This document shows positions 36,926-45,805 of a DNA stretch of 64,000 nucleotides, one piece after another. Origin of the DNA: Xanthocytophaga flava (GTDB lineage: Bacteria; Bacteroidota; Bacteroidia; Cytophagales; 172606-1); the NCBI GenBank assembly GCA_030068525.1, contig JASJOS010000003.1:248001-312000 (forward strand), given 5' to 3'. The first letter of the stretch is position 1; every line of letters starts with the position of its first letter. Below the pieces are notes generated by a model. That model had not been told where the DNA came from. It saw only the letters and a program-made list of their open reading frames with translations, and did no database searches. A program made the position numbers and the translations under genes.

Positions 36926-38326
36926 TCAAATATTTAGTGCGCGATTTCCAGTCGCAGCCAGACAAGCTTCTTTAAATGCTTCTGTGTATGTTGGGTGAGC
37001 ATGAGACATGATACCTACATCTTCTGCAGCAGCTCTAAACTCCATAGCTACTACAGCTTCTGCTATCATATCTGCTACACGAGCACCTATCATGTGTACA
37101 CCCAGTATCTCGTCAGTCTCCGCATGAGCCAATACTTTTACCAAACCATCGGTATCCATGCTGGCACGGGCTCTGCCTAAAGCCTTGAATGGGAAAGTAC
37201 CTGCTTTATAAGGGGTTCCGTTTGTTTTCAATTCTTCTTCAGTATATCCTACTGCTGCCACTTCCGGCCATGTATAGACGACTCCAGGTATCAGAAGATA
37301 ATTGATATGAGGATGCTGTCCTGCAATTGTTTCTGCCACAAACACACCTTCTTCTTCTGCTTTATGTGCCAGCATAGCACCACGAATCACATCTCCAATT
37401 GCATAGATATTGGATACTTCTGTCTGAAGATGATCATTTACAGCGATTCGGCCTCTTTCATCTGTCTTCAACCCTGCTTTTTCAAGTTCCAGACCATCTG
37501 TATAAGGACGGCGCCCTACTGACACCAGGCAATAATCCCCTTCCAGTTCCAGCAATCCTCCCTTGTTATTTTCTGCACGTACAACTACACTGTCTCCTTT
37601 ATTCTCCACAGAGGTTACTTTGTGACTAAAGTAGAAATCTGCACCTAGTTTACGCATTGATTTCTGTAACTCTTTACCCATTGTGCCATCCATGGTTGGA
37701 ATCATGGAAGCAGCAAACTCTACAAAACTCACTTTAGCACCCAAACGAGCATATACAGAGCCTAGCTCGGCACCAATCACACCAGCACCAATCACAATCA
37801 AGTGTTTGGGAACCTCAGGTAACTTCAATGCTTCGGTAGAAGAGATAACTCGTTTTTTATCAATTGGCATGCTTGGAAATGACGACGGTTTTGACCCTGT
37901 CGCAATGATGATATTTTTAGCAGAGATCTGTTGCTCCTGTCCATCATTAGATTTTACTTTTACAGTATTCTTATCTACAAAAGATCCAAACCCTATATAA
38001 GTAGTAATTTTGTTTTTGTTCATCAGAAACTCTACTCCCTTGGTCATCTGTCCAACCACTTCTTCTTTTCTTTTGATCATTTGCCCAAAATCCAGTTGCA
38101 TGTCTTTAATAGCGATTCCATGCTGAGCAAATGAATGAGCTGCATTATAATAATGTTCTGAAGAATCAAGTAATGCTTTGGAAGGAATACATCCTACATT
38201 TAAACAGGTACCACCTAGTGCTGAGTATTTTTCAATAATAGCCGTTTTCATGCCTAATTGAGCACAACGGATAGCCGCAATATATCCTCCTGGTCCGGAG
38301 CCGATAACAATTACATCAAAATCCAT
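36926..38326 (-). CDS. lpdA: Dihydrolipoyl dehydrogenase (E3)
   Basis: This 466-residue FAD flavoprotein reoxidises the dihydrolipoyl groups of 2-oxo acid dehydrogenases. It has the N-terminal FAD motif GSGPGGYIAA, the redox disulfide GGTCLNVGCIPSK (Cys41 and Cys46), a second GxGxxG (GAGVIGAELG) for NAD, and the C-terminal catalytic HAHPTYTEA. It is the last gene of the sucA-sucB-lipoprotein-lpdA run, supporting E3 of the 2-oxoglutarate dehydrogenase complex. Confidence 0.96.
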   Translation of the reverse strand: MDFDVIVIGSGPGGYIAAIRCAQLGMKTAIIEKYSALGGTCLNVGCIPSKALLDSSEHYYNAAHSFAQHGIAIKDMQLDFGQMIKRKEEVVGQMTKGVEFLMNKNKITTYIGFGSFVDKNTVKVKSNDGQEQQISAKNIIIATGSKPSSFPSMPIDKKRVISSTEALKLPEVPKHLIVIGAGVIGAELGSVYARLGAKVSFVEFAASMIPTMDGTMGKELQKSMRKLGADFYFSHKVTSVENKGDSVVVRAENNKGGLLELEGDYCLVSVGRRPYTDGLELEKAGLKTDERGRIAVNDHLQTEVSNIYAIGDVIRGAMLAHKAEEEGVFVAETIAGQHPHINYLLIPGVVYTWPEVAAVGYTEEELKTNGTPYKAGTFPFKALGRARASMDTDGLVKVLAHAETDEILGVHMIGARVADMIAEAVVAMEFRAAAEDVGIMSHAHPTYTEAFKEACLAATGNRALNI

Positions 38327-38404
38327 ATGTTTTTAATTAAAAATGTAGAATGTAAGAATGAACAAATCTCGTAAAAATAATATGTTTTTATTAGAAAAAT
38401 CCTT

Positions 38405-39277
38405 TCAGTTTTCTAAATACAGCCGCATTTTTTCTATTACTGCTTTATATTCTTCTATAAAGGTTTTTCCTCTGGGATAATCACCTGTACTATCCAGTGC
38501 ATCTGCCAGCATTTTCTGCGCCGTGATGGCATCTTCCTGATCATAAAAGGTCTGAACCCATCGCTCAGGCAAATTGCTGGCAGAAGCTACTCCCAAACCA
38601 TGACTGTAAAATTTCAATGGGGATTGCAAAAGACGAGTATCAAAGTAGCTTTGCTGTTTATCTTCAATTAGTTGAAAATAATCCAATATATAAGATAACT
38701 GATCAACCAGCCTCTTTCTGATCTCTTCTTTTGTAGCTTTTTTATGAGGTTTTATCCTCCATTCATTTCTATGAGGCTCTAATAAATCTGTCTCTCCTTC
38801 TTCGTACTTGTGATCTTCAGAAAATAACAAGGATACTTTTCCTATTATAAATTCAGGAAATTCAGTTGTGATACTAAAATCTCTGGGTAGGGTTAATTCT
38901 ACTTGCATCCAATCTTTTCCAGAATCTATTTTTTTCAAAACATATTCCTGCATAGGTGTATGTCCTACAAGAGTTATCTGCTCTGTTTTGTAGTCATACA
39001 ACCAGTTTTTGGACACATATTCTCCACTCTGAAAAAGAATAGCGTACTCTCCCCTTTCGTATAAACGAATATGAGTGTTCTTAAAAATAGAATCGAGCCT
39101 ACCCTGGATATTTAACTCTCCAAACTGAACATCCTTCCTACCACTATGCTTCAGTTCTATCTCTTTCATATCCACTTTCATAATTCTCCAGGATCGACTC
39201 AAAGAATTATGGTCGTCACTACAGGAATTAGTCAGAAACAAATAAAAGATAAGAAAAGGCAATAAGATATATTTCAT
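38405..39277 (-). CDS. Lipoprotein of unknown function in the 2-oxoglutarate dehydrogenase operon
   Basis: This 290-residue protein starts at MKYILLP (39277) with a lipoprotein signal and lipobox LTNSC (Cys18). The mature part has a beta-rich first half (SRSWRIMKVDM, lipocalin-like DUF layout inferred) and a helical second half rich in charged residues (about 175-290). I do not recognise the family. It lies between sucB and lpdA in the same direction, with a 13-bp inverted repeat just upstream, so it may be an insertion in the operon. Confidence 0.6.
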   Translation of the reverse strand: MKYILLPFLIFYLFLTNSCSDDHNSLSRSWRIMKVDMKEIELKHSGRKDVQFGELNIQGRLDSIFKNTHIRLYERGEYAILFQSGEYVSKNWLYDYKTEQITLVGHTPMQEYVLKKIDSGKDWMQVELTLPRDFSITTEFPEFIIGKVSLLFSEDHKYEEGETDLLEPHRNEWRIKPHKKATKEEIRKRLVDQLSYILDYFQLIEDKQQSYFDTRLLQSPLKFYSHGLGVASASNLPERWVQTFYDQEDAITAQKMLADALDSTGDYPRGKTFIEEYKAVIEKMRLYLEN

Positions 39278-39309
39278 CTTATTCAAAGGAGGATGGTAGA
39301 GAAAGGTCA

Positions 39310-39342
39310 AGCCATACAAGGTTGTTACGACCTTGTATGGCT
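39310..39342. repeat. 13-bp perfect inverted repeat between sucB and the lipoprotein gene
   Basis: AGCCATACAAGGT (39310-39322) and its exact complement (39330-39342) enclose 7 nt. It lies 17 nt past the sucB stop. The minus-strand exit is only moderately T-rich (TTGACCTTTCTC), so it may be a weak terminator or a stability hairpin that lowers downstream expression. Confidence 0.65.
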
Positions 39343-39359
39343 GAAAAGTAATCTGCTTG

Positions 39360-40913
39360 TTAGACTTCTAATAGTAAGCGAGTAGGATCTTCAAGAAGTT
39401 GTTTTACACGTACCAGGAAGCTTACAGCCTCACGACCATCAATGATACGGTGATCGTAACTCAGTGCCAGATACATAATAGGGCGTATCACAATTTGGCC
39501 GTCTACTACTACAGGTCGTTCCACAATGTTGTGCATACCTAGAATAGCAGTTTGAGGAGCATTGATGATTGGAGTTGACAACATAGAACCGAAGATACCA
39601 CCGTTGGTGATAGTAAATGTCCCACCTGTCATATCATCAATCGTCAGTTTATTTTCTTTTGCTTTACCAGCTAAACGTACGATTTCCGCTTCGATCTCTG
39701 CGAAACTCATTTGTTCAGCATTCCGAATGATTGGCACAACCAATCCGCGTGGAGAGGATACAGCAATTGAGATGTCAGCATACTGATGGTATACAATTTC
39801 ATCTCCATCAATCATAGCGTTTACAGCTGGCCATTCCTGCAAAGCCACACAACATGCTTTGGTAAAGAATGACATAAAACCTAAACCGACACTATGTTTC
39901 TCTTTAAATTTATCTTTGTATTTAGCACGTAAGTCCATGATTGGCTTCATGTCAACTTCATTGAATGTAGTCAACATAGCTGTCTCATTTTTCACAGCCA
40001 CCAGACGACGAGCTACAGTTTTACGCAAAGACGTCATTTTCTCACGACGGTCAGTACGTTCACCACTTACCACAGGTTGTTTTGGAGCTGAAGTTTTTTC
40101 AGCAGGTTTGGATACTGGAGGTTGCGCATTGTTGGCCGCTACTGGTTTCTGTGCATTCACTGCATCATTTTTTGTAATGCGACCATCTACGCCTGTACCC
40201 TGAACATCTTCGGGTTTCACACCTTTTTCTGCCAGAATTTTATTAGCAGCTGGTGAAGGTGTACCTGTTGCATAGGTTTTATCTCCAGAAGGAGTAGTCT
40301 GAGCAGCAGGCACAGGTTGTGAAGGAGTAGCAGTAGCCTGACTTACAGGCTGAGATCCGCCAGCAGTTACTTCAATCTTACAGATCAGACCGCCAATAGG
40401 CAAAGTAGTTCCCTGAGTAGCAACAATACGTAATATACCTGCCTGTTCAGCTGTCAGTTCAAAAGTAGCTTTGTCAGACTCAATTTCACAAAGCAGGTCA
40501 TTTAGCTGTACCTGATCTCCATCATTTTTATGCCATGTACCAATGGTTACTTCCGTAATTGATTCTCCTACGGTAGGCACCTTCATCTCTACAGTTTGTC
40601 CTGTAGCGGCTGCCGGCTTTGCTTCTTCAGCAGGAGCTGTAGCCTGAGCAGTAGGTGTAGAAGCTTTTGGCTGTCCATTAGCTTCATCAATACGGGCAAT
40701 CAAGGTATCAATCGAAATAGTTTCACCTTCCTGAACTACAATATGTAATACACCCGCAGCAGGGGCGTTTAATTCAAATGTTGCTTTATCAGATTCCAGT
40801 TCACAAAGAACCTCATCCATTTGTACAGTCTCGCCATCTTTCTTGTTCCATTTCGAAATAGTTACTTCCGAAATAGATTCACCGACAGCAGGTATTTTGA
40901 TGTCTAAAGCCAT
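39360..40913 (-). CDS. sucB: Dihydrolipoyllysine succinyltransferase (E2o), two lipoyl domains
   Basis: This 517-residue E2 subunit moves the succinyl group to CoA in the TCA cycle. It has two lipoyl domains with the lipoylated Lys43 and Lys148 in ESDKATFEL motifs, Ala/Pro-rich linkers, an E3-binding domain (about 215-250, [20 protein letters not shown]) and the catalytic domain ending with [13 protein letters not shown]. coli SucB has one lipoyl domain; the second is a normal variant in this phylum. sucA lies 39 nt upstream. Confidence 0.95.
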   Translation of the reverse strand: MALDIKIPAVGESISEVTISKWNKKDGETVQMDEVLCELESDKATFELNAPAAGVLHIVVQEGETISIDTLIARIDEANGQPKASTPTAQATAPAEEAKPAAATGQTVEMKVPTVGESITEVTIGTWHKNDGDQVQLNDLLCEIESDKATFELTAEQAGILRIVATQGTTLPIGGLICKIEVTAGGSQPVSQATATPSQPVPAAQTTPSGDKTYATGTPSPAANKILAEKGVKPEDVQGTGVDGRITKNDAVNAQKPVAANNAQPPVSKPAEKTSAPKQPVVSGERTDRREKMTSLRKTVARRLVAVKNETAMLTTFNEVDMKPIMDLRAKYKDKFKEKHSVGLGFMSFFTKACCVALQEWPAVNAMIDGDEIVYHQYADISIAVSSPRGLVVPIIRNAEQMSFAEIEAEIVRLAGKAKENKLTIDDMTGGTFTITNGGIFGSMLSTPIINAPQTAILGMHNIVERPVVVDGQIVIRPIMYLALSYDHRIIDGREAVSFLVRVKQLLEDPTRLLLEV

Positions 40914-40952
40914 AAAAATATAATATAGAATGATTAGGTTTCTTAAAAATAG

Positions 40953-43697
40953 TTATGAAAGAGCTCTTTTGATAATATCCGCTTGTTCCTGAGCATGTAC
41001 TTTGGCATATCCTGTAGCAGGAGAAGCACTTGCTTTACGAGCAATCACTTCCATAGCCACATACTTATACGTACGCATTACATATGACCAGTATCCCATG
41101 TTTTCAGGTTCTTCCTGTACCCAACAGATTTTAGCTTTTTTGTCGTACTGCATCAACAAATTATGTACCTGCTTGGCTGGGAATGGATGCAACTGTTCCA
41201 ATGCTATGATAGCAATATCATCACGTTTTTGTTCCTGACGAGCCTCATACAATTCGTAATATAGCTTACCAGAACACAATAAAACTTTCTTCACTTTTTT
41301 AGGATCTGCCTGAGTATCTGCAATTACCTCTTTAAAGCTTCCAGTTGTGAACTCTTCCAGCGGTGATACAGCTAATGGATGACGCAACATCGATTTTGGA
41401 GACATTACAATCAATGGCTTACGGAATTCCCAAGCCAGCTGACGACGCAATAAATGGAAGAAGTTAGCTGGTTGCGTAACGTTTGCCACTACGATATTAT
41501 TTTCAGCGGCCAGTTGCAGGAAGCGTTCCGGACGAGCATTTGAGTGCTCTGGTCCCTGTCCTTCATAGCCATGTGGCAGTAACATTACCAAACCATTCAT
41601 ACGTTGCCACTTGGTTTCAGATGGAGCAATGAACTGATCGATCATAACCTGTGCACCGTTAGCAAAATCGCCAAACTGGGCTTCCCAAAGAACCAGTGCA
41701 TTAGGGTTTGCCATAGCATAGCCAAATTCAAAACCAAGTACACCATATTCAGACAACAAGGAATTATAAATCATGAATTTATTTTTTCCTTCTGCTGTAA
41801 AGTCAAGGTTGTTATATGCCTGATTGGTTTCAGCATCATGCAACACAGCATGACGATGGCTGAAAGTACCACGCTGTACATCCTGTCCACTTAAACGAAC
41901 AATCTTTCCTTCTGCCAGAATAGAACCATATGCTAATAGTTCTGCTGCTGCCCAGTTCAGTTGTTTTTTCTCAAAGAACATTTCCTTTCTTTCTTTCAAC
42001 AACTTCTCAATCTGTTTTAACGGACGGAAATCTGCAGGAATATTAACCAATTTCTGGCCAACTTTTTCTATTACATCCAGACTTATACCTGTTTCCGGAG
42101 ATTTATCGAAATCCTCCTGAGCTGATCTGCGCAATGCATTCCATGCTTCTTCATTTTTCTGATAGTAATATGGCAGAGGTTTCTGCTTAACCATATTTAA
42201 ACGATCCTGCAACATGTTGCGGAACTCTTCATCCATCTTCTCCGCAAGCTTCGCATCTACATCACCCCGTGTAATCAACTGTTTGTTATAGATTTCACGT
42301 GGGTTAGGATGTTTGGAGATAACGTTATATAAAGTTGGTTGTGTAAATTTCGGTTCGTCAGATTCATTATGGCCATGACGGCGATAGCACACCATATCAA
42401 TAAAGATATCCCGGTTAAAACGCTGACGGTAATCAGCAGCCAGCTTAGCACAAAATACTACTGCTTCCGGATCATCACCATTTACGTGTAATACAGGTGC
42501 GTCTACAATTTTAGCTACATCTGTACAATAGATGCTGGAACGTGCATCTTCAAAGTCAGTAGTGAAACCAACTTGGTTGTTAATCACAAAGTGAATAGTT
42601 CCACCTGTATAATACCCTGGTAGTGCAGACATCTGAGTTACCTCATACACAATTCCCTGTCCTGCCACAGCAGCGTCACCATGAATCAATATAGGTAATA
42701 CCTTATCATAATCACTTTGATACAGAACATCGGCTTTTGCACGGGAATATCCTTCTACTACAGGGTTTACTGCTTCCAGGTGAGAGGGATTAGGAGCTAG
42801 TTTTAACTGAACTTTCTTTCCTTTTGGCGTTTCGATCTGAGAGGCATATCCCATGTGGTATTTCACATCACCATCGCCCATAGTCAGGTCAGGGGTATAA
42901 GCGCCTTCAAACTCGTTAAAGATATTTTCATAGGTTTTACCCATGATATTTGCCAGGATGTTTAAACGGCCCCGGTGAGCCATACCAATGATTACCTCAT
43001 TTACGCCTTGTTCTGCAGTCTCACTAATGATGGCATCCAATGCAGGGATTGTAGTTTCTCCACCTTCCAGTGAAAAACGTTTCTGACCAATATATTTTGT
43101 ATGCAGGAAGTTTTCGAACACAACTGCCTCATTCAGCTTGGTAAGAATGCGTTTCTTCTCATCCAGAGATAAGGTAAACGCAAGCGCTTCTTTTTCTACT
43201 TTCCCTTTGAAATATTCCAGAACCTCAGGCTCACGAATATACATAAACTCAAATCCAATCTTTCCTTCATAAATCTTTTTCAAGGATTCAACCAGCTTCC
43301 GTAGTGTTGCTGGTGCACCTAATACCTCTCTGGCGGCTTCAAATGTGGTATCCAAGTCAGCATCTGTCAAACCAAAATCCTTTAAATCAAGCATAGGCTT
43401 ACGATCCCGGCGTTGACGAACAGGGTTGGTATCTGATTTCAAGTGCCCGCGCATACGATATCCATGAATCAGATTTCGAACTGCAATCTCTTTCTGTATA
43501 TTTACATCTGTTCCTGTCTTAGTTGCTCCATTCACGGCAGTCCCATTGCCGTTTCCTCCATATTGGTTAGAAAACTCAAATCCTTCAAAGAATTTTTGCC
43601 AGCTGGTATCTACCGAGTCAGGATTTTCTTTGTATGCCCGATAGAGTTCGTCAATATACGCACCATGCGCATTGGCGATGTAAGAATATTTATCCAT
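40953..43697 (-). CDS. sucA: 2-oxoglutarate dehydrogenase E1 component
   Basis: This 914-residue thiamine-diphosphate enzyme decarboxylates 2-oxoglutarate and passes the succinyl group to E2. It has the N-terminal SucA segment (YIDELYRAYKENPDSVDTSWQKFFEGF), the AHRGRLNILANI motif, GDAAVAGQG, the ThDP-binding region and the GYEGQGPEHSNARPERFLQL motif of the beta part. Length and domain order match SucA. It is the first gene of the operon. Confidence 0.97.
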   Translation of the reverse strand: MDKYSYIANAHGAYIDELYRAYKENPDSVDTSWQKFFEGFEFSNQYGGNGNGTAVNGATKTGTDVNIQKEIAVRNLIHGYRMRGHLKSDTNPVRQRRDRKPMLDLKDFGLTDADLDTTFEAAREVLGAPATLRKLVESLKKIYEGKIGFEFMYIREPEVLEYFKGKVEKEALAFTLSLDEKKRILTKLNEAVVFENFLHTKYIGQKRFSLEGGETTIPALDAIISETAEQGVNEVIIGMAHRGRLNILANIMGKTYENIFNEFEGAYTPDLTMGDGDVKYHMGYASQIETPKGKKVQLKLAPNPSHLEAVNPVVEGYSRAKADVLYQSDYDKVLPILIHGDAAVAGQGIVYEVTQMSALPGYYTGGTIHFVINNQVGFTTDFEDARSSIYCTDVAKIVDAPVLHVNGDDPEAVVFCAKLAADYRQRFNRDIFIDMVCYRRHGHNESDEPKFTQPTLYNVISKHPNPREIYNKQLITRGDVDAKLAEKMDEEFRNMLQDRLNMVKQKPLPYYYQKNEEAWNALRRSAQEDFDKSPETGISLDVIEKVGQKLVNIPADFRPLKQIEKLLKERKEMFFEKKQLNWAAAELLAYGSILAEGKIVRLSGQDVQRGTFSHRHAVLHDAETNQAYNNLDFTAEGKNKFMIYNSLLSEYGVLGFEFGYAMANPNALVLWEAQFGDFANGAQVMIDQFIAPSETKWQRMNGLVMLLPHGYEGQGPEHSNARPERFLQLAAENNIVVANVTQPANFFHLLRRQLAWEFRKPLIVMSPKSMLRHPLAVSPLEEFTTGSFKEVIADTQADPKKVKKVLLCSGKLYYELYEARQEQKRDDIAIIALEQLHPFPAKQVHNLLMQYDKKAKICWVQEEPENMGYWSYVMRTYKYVAMEVIARKASASPATGYAKVHAQEQADIIKRALS

Positions 43698-43844
43698 GAT
43701 TACAAAACACTAGTTTTCTGAGAGATGATATTAGAATGTATATTTATCTACTTAAACGCCCTTTTACCAGAAATGGAATCTCTGAATAAAAGGTAAACAA
43801 CTGATAACTAACCCACTTTTATCTTAAAATAGCTTAATTTTATG

Positions 43845-43852
43845 CAAAGCTA
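43845..43852 (-). promoter_or_regulatory. Candidate -7 element of the sucA operon
   Basis: The minus-strand sequence TAGCTTTG followed by CATAAAATT matches the Bacteroidota -7 consensus TAnnTTTG. No clear -33 TTTG at the right spacing, so support is partial. The leader would be about 140 nt. Confidence 0.3.
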
Positions 43853-44047
43853 CAAAACGCTCTATTATAGCATAATTGCTAAAGCGTTTGTACAGATTAA
43901 ACAATGTATGAATCAGTTAAGTTTTCATTCAATTTTAGAACAAACCTAGACAATTATAATATAAGAAAGAAAAAATAATAGGTTTTTAGGAAGGAAACTC
44001 TCTTAAAGCAGAAGAATTATTGGCAGAAAAAATTTTAAAAGAATTTA
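43853..44047. other. Intergenic sequence upstream of sucA
   Basis: AT-rich sequence without ORF or RNA gene; it continues into the inverted-repeat element at 44048. Confidence 0.4.
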
Positions 44048-44189
44048 AGAGGCTGTATAAATCATTTTGTAAGGGCAGCAAAGGCATCTTTTGTATTCTA
44101 TCTGCACCTATTTTTCAATTCATAGTTAATTAAAGTTATCTACAAAAAATGCTCGTTGAGCTTCTTTACGAACAGTTGAGACAGCCTCT
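44048..44189. repeat. Inverted-repeat-bounded element, copy A (MITE-like)
   Basis: This 142-bp non-coding segment begins with AGAGGCTGT and ends with the complementary ACAGCCTCT. Read on the minus strand it shares TAAAGAAGCTCAACGAGCA (19 identical bases), GAAAAATAGG, GGTGCAG and other blocks in the same order with the segment at 62169-62338. The two copies therefore descend from one repeat. AGAGGCTGTCTCA-like ends are reminiscent of insertion-sequence termini, but no transposase is present. Confidence 0.75.
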
Positions 44190-44234
44190 ATCAGGCAAGA
44201 AGCCAGCTTTTTCATAGGCGGATCTGAGAATGAT

Positions 44235-45170
44235 TTATTTTCCGACATGAATAAGAGCATCGCCGGAGTTTACAACTGGCATATTGTTCAAGCCAATAAT
44301 ATATCCATCATAAGGACTCTTAATTGTCACCTGCGACTCTCCATAGGGATCTGTAATAGTGGCCAGAGGCTGATTTTTTACCACTTTAGAGCCTGAAATA
44401 ACAAATGGATTAAAAATACCGGAATCTTTGGTCCTCATCCATGTAGTACTTTTAATAGTAATCGGAATCTGTTTTTTCTCCTCCTGATCCCTCATTTTCA
44501 GATAGTGCATGATTCTCCTTACACCCGCTTTGCCTTCGGCAATAGCATGCTCATCCAGTCGTAATGATTCACCACCCTCAAAGACCAGAATGGATTTGCC
44601 TGTCTTTAAGGCTTCTTTACGAAATGATTTATCAATTAATTCAGTATTGACAATAAAGGGTGCGCCAAAAGCTGACGCCAGCTCTTTGTTCTTTGCATGA
44701 TCCAGATTGCAACGAATCTGAGGAAAGTTAGCTATCCGGTCACCTCCTGTATGAAAGTCAACCCCATGGTGCACATGAGGTAAAATCTCTGTCATAAGAA
44801 TGTGTGCCATTCGATTGGCAAGTGAACCATTGGCAGATCCTGGAAAACAACGATTCAGATCTTTACCATCAGGCAGATTACGGGAATTAAAAATAAATCC
44901 ATATACATTGACCAGTGGTATAGCTATCACAGTTCCCATGTCAGGCATGAGGTAATTCTCGTTGATAAGCCGTCTCACTATCTCTATTCCATTGATCTCA
45001 TCTCCATGAATTCCAGCCGTTAGCAATAAACCAGGGCCATCTGTCTTGCCACGAAACACATATACAGGTAGATCAATCAATGTATGTGATGGCAGTCGGG
45101 CAATAGGAATCTTAATAGAAACAGCTTTTCCTACAGGAACAGGTGTATTGTAAATGTAGATGTCAGACAT
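44235..45170 (-). CDS. Succinylglutamate desuccinylase/aspartoacylase-family deacylase
   Basis: This 311-residue zinc-dependent amidohydrolase-like protein has the AstE/AspA motif LTAGIHGDEINGIEI (zinc ligands His and Glu, about 53-67) and the later VDFHTGG (third zinc ligand, about 138). The C-terminal FEGGES and a beta-barrel DGYIIGLNNMPVVNSGD follow. The family cleaves N-acyl amino acids or processes peptides; the substrate is not inferable. It starts 36 nt after the endonuclease V-like gene on the same strand. Confidence 0.8.
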   Translation of the reverse strand: MSDIYIYNTPVPVGKAVSIKIPIARLPSHTLIDLPVYVFRGKTDGPGLLLTAGIHGDEINGIEIVRRLINENYLMPDMGTVIAIPLVNVYGFIFNSRNLPDGKDLNRCFPGSANGSLANRMAHILMTEILPHVHHGVDFHTGGDRIANFPQIRCNLDHAKNKELASAFGAPFIVNTELIDKSFRKEALKTGKSILVFEGGESLRLDEHAIAEGKAGVRRIMHYLKMRDQEEKKQIPITIKSTTWMRTKDSGIFNPFVISGSKVVKNQPLATITDPYGESQVTIKSPYDGYIIGLNNMPVVNSGDALIHVGK

Positions 45171-45206
45171 GGAATTATATCAAAGAAAATCTCAGATGCC
45201 ACAAGA

Positions 45207-45707
45207 TTACGCAAAAACAGCGTCCCTACATAACCGATCTACTTTTTTAAGTAAAGTAGGTAATCTAAATTCACCGTGCATCTGTTTTATATGCTCACCT
45301 GCCTGTTGTATTTCTATCCCAGCAGATGTGACAAACAAAGGATTCTGACTGTCACCTCGTAATACAGCAACAGAAGGAGCTTCGTGAAATCGGGTTTTGG
45401 CAACTCCCACAACCGGAATCTTCTGATTCAGAGCCTGAAACAGATATCCTCCTAAGCCTTTCTTTTCCGGAGCAAGATATACGTATCCGTCAATGACAAT
45501 AGTGGTCAGCATTTCAGCTATAGGTTCAAGTACAGCAAGCAGACAAGGTAGTTCACGTTTATAGAATTCACCAGATACGTAAGGTGCTACATCATCAATA
45601 CGCTTACTAATCTGTTGTGTTTCCGTTTCATCCGTCCAGGAAGTAAAGAGCAGGCAAGCTACCGCAGCGTGATTATCCCGGTAGTCAACATCAAGACAAG
45701 CAATCAT
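45207..45707 (-). CDS. Short endonuclease V-like protein
   Basis: This 166-residue protein has the endonuclease V pattern that nicks DNA next to deaminated bases such as hypoxanthine. The proposed metal ligands are Asp6 (CLDVDY), Glu52 (YKRELPCLL) and Asp73 (VIDGYVYL). PVVGVAKTRFHE, VLRGDSQNPLFVTSAG and the closing FRLPTLLKKVDRL also fit. It is about 55 residues shorter than E. coli Nfi (223), lacking the N-terminal helices and some loops, but the catalytic set is complete. Co-directional with the deacylase. Confidence 0.75.
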   Translation of the reverse strand: MIACLDVDYRDNHAAVACLLFTSWTDETETQQISKRIDDVAPYVSGEFYKRELPCLLAVLEPIAEMLTTIVIDGYVYLAPEKKGLGGYLFQALNQKIPVVGVAKTRFHEAPSVAVLRGDSQNPLFVTSAGIEIQQAGEHIKQMHGEFRLPTLLKKVDRLCRDAVFA

Positions 45708-45805
45708 AAAAAATAGGTTATCAAAAATTCGAAACTGTCAAAATCTAATCAACTATTATATAAAGCATATATTTAGCAATAGTCTCCAATAACTGTATAT
45801 ATAAT

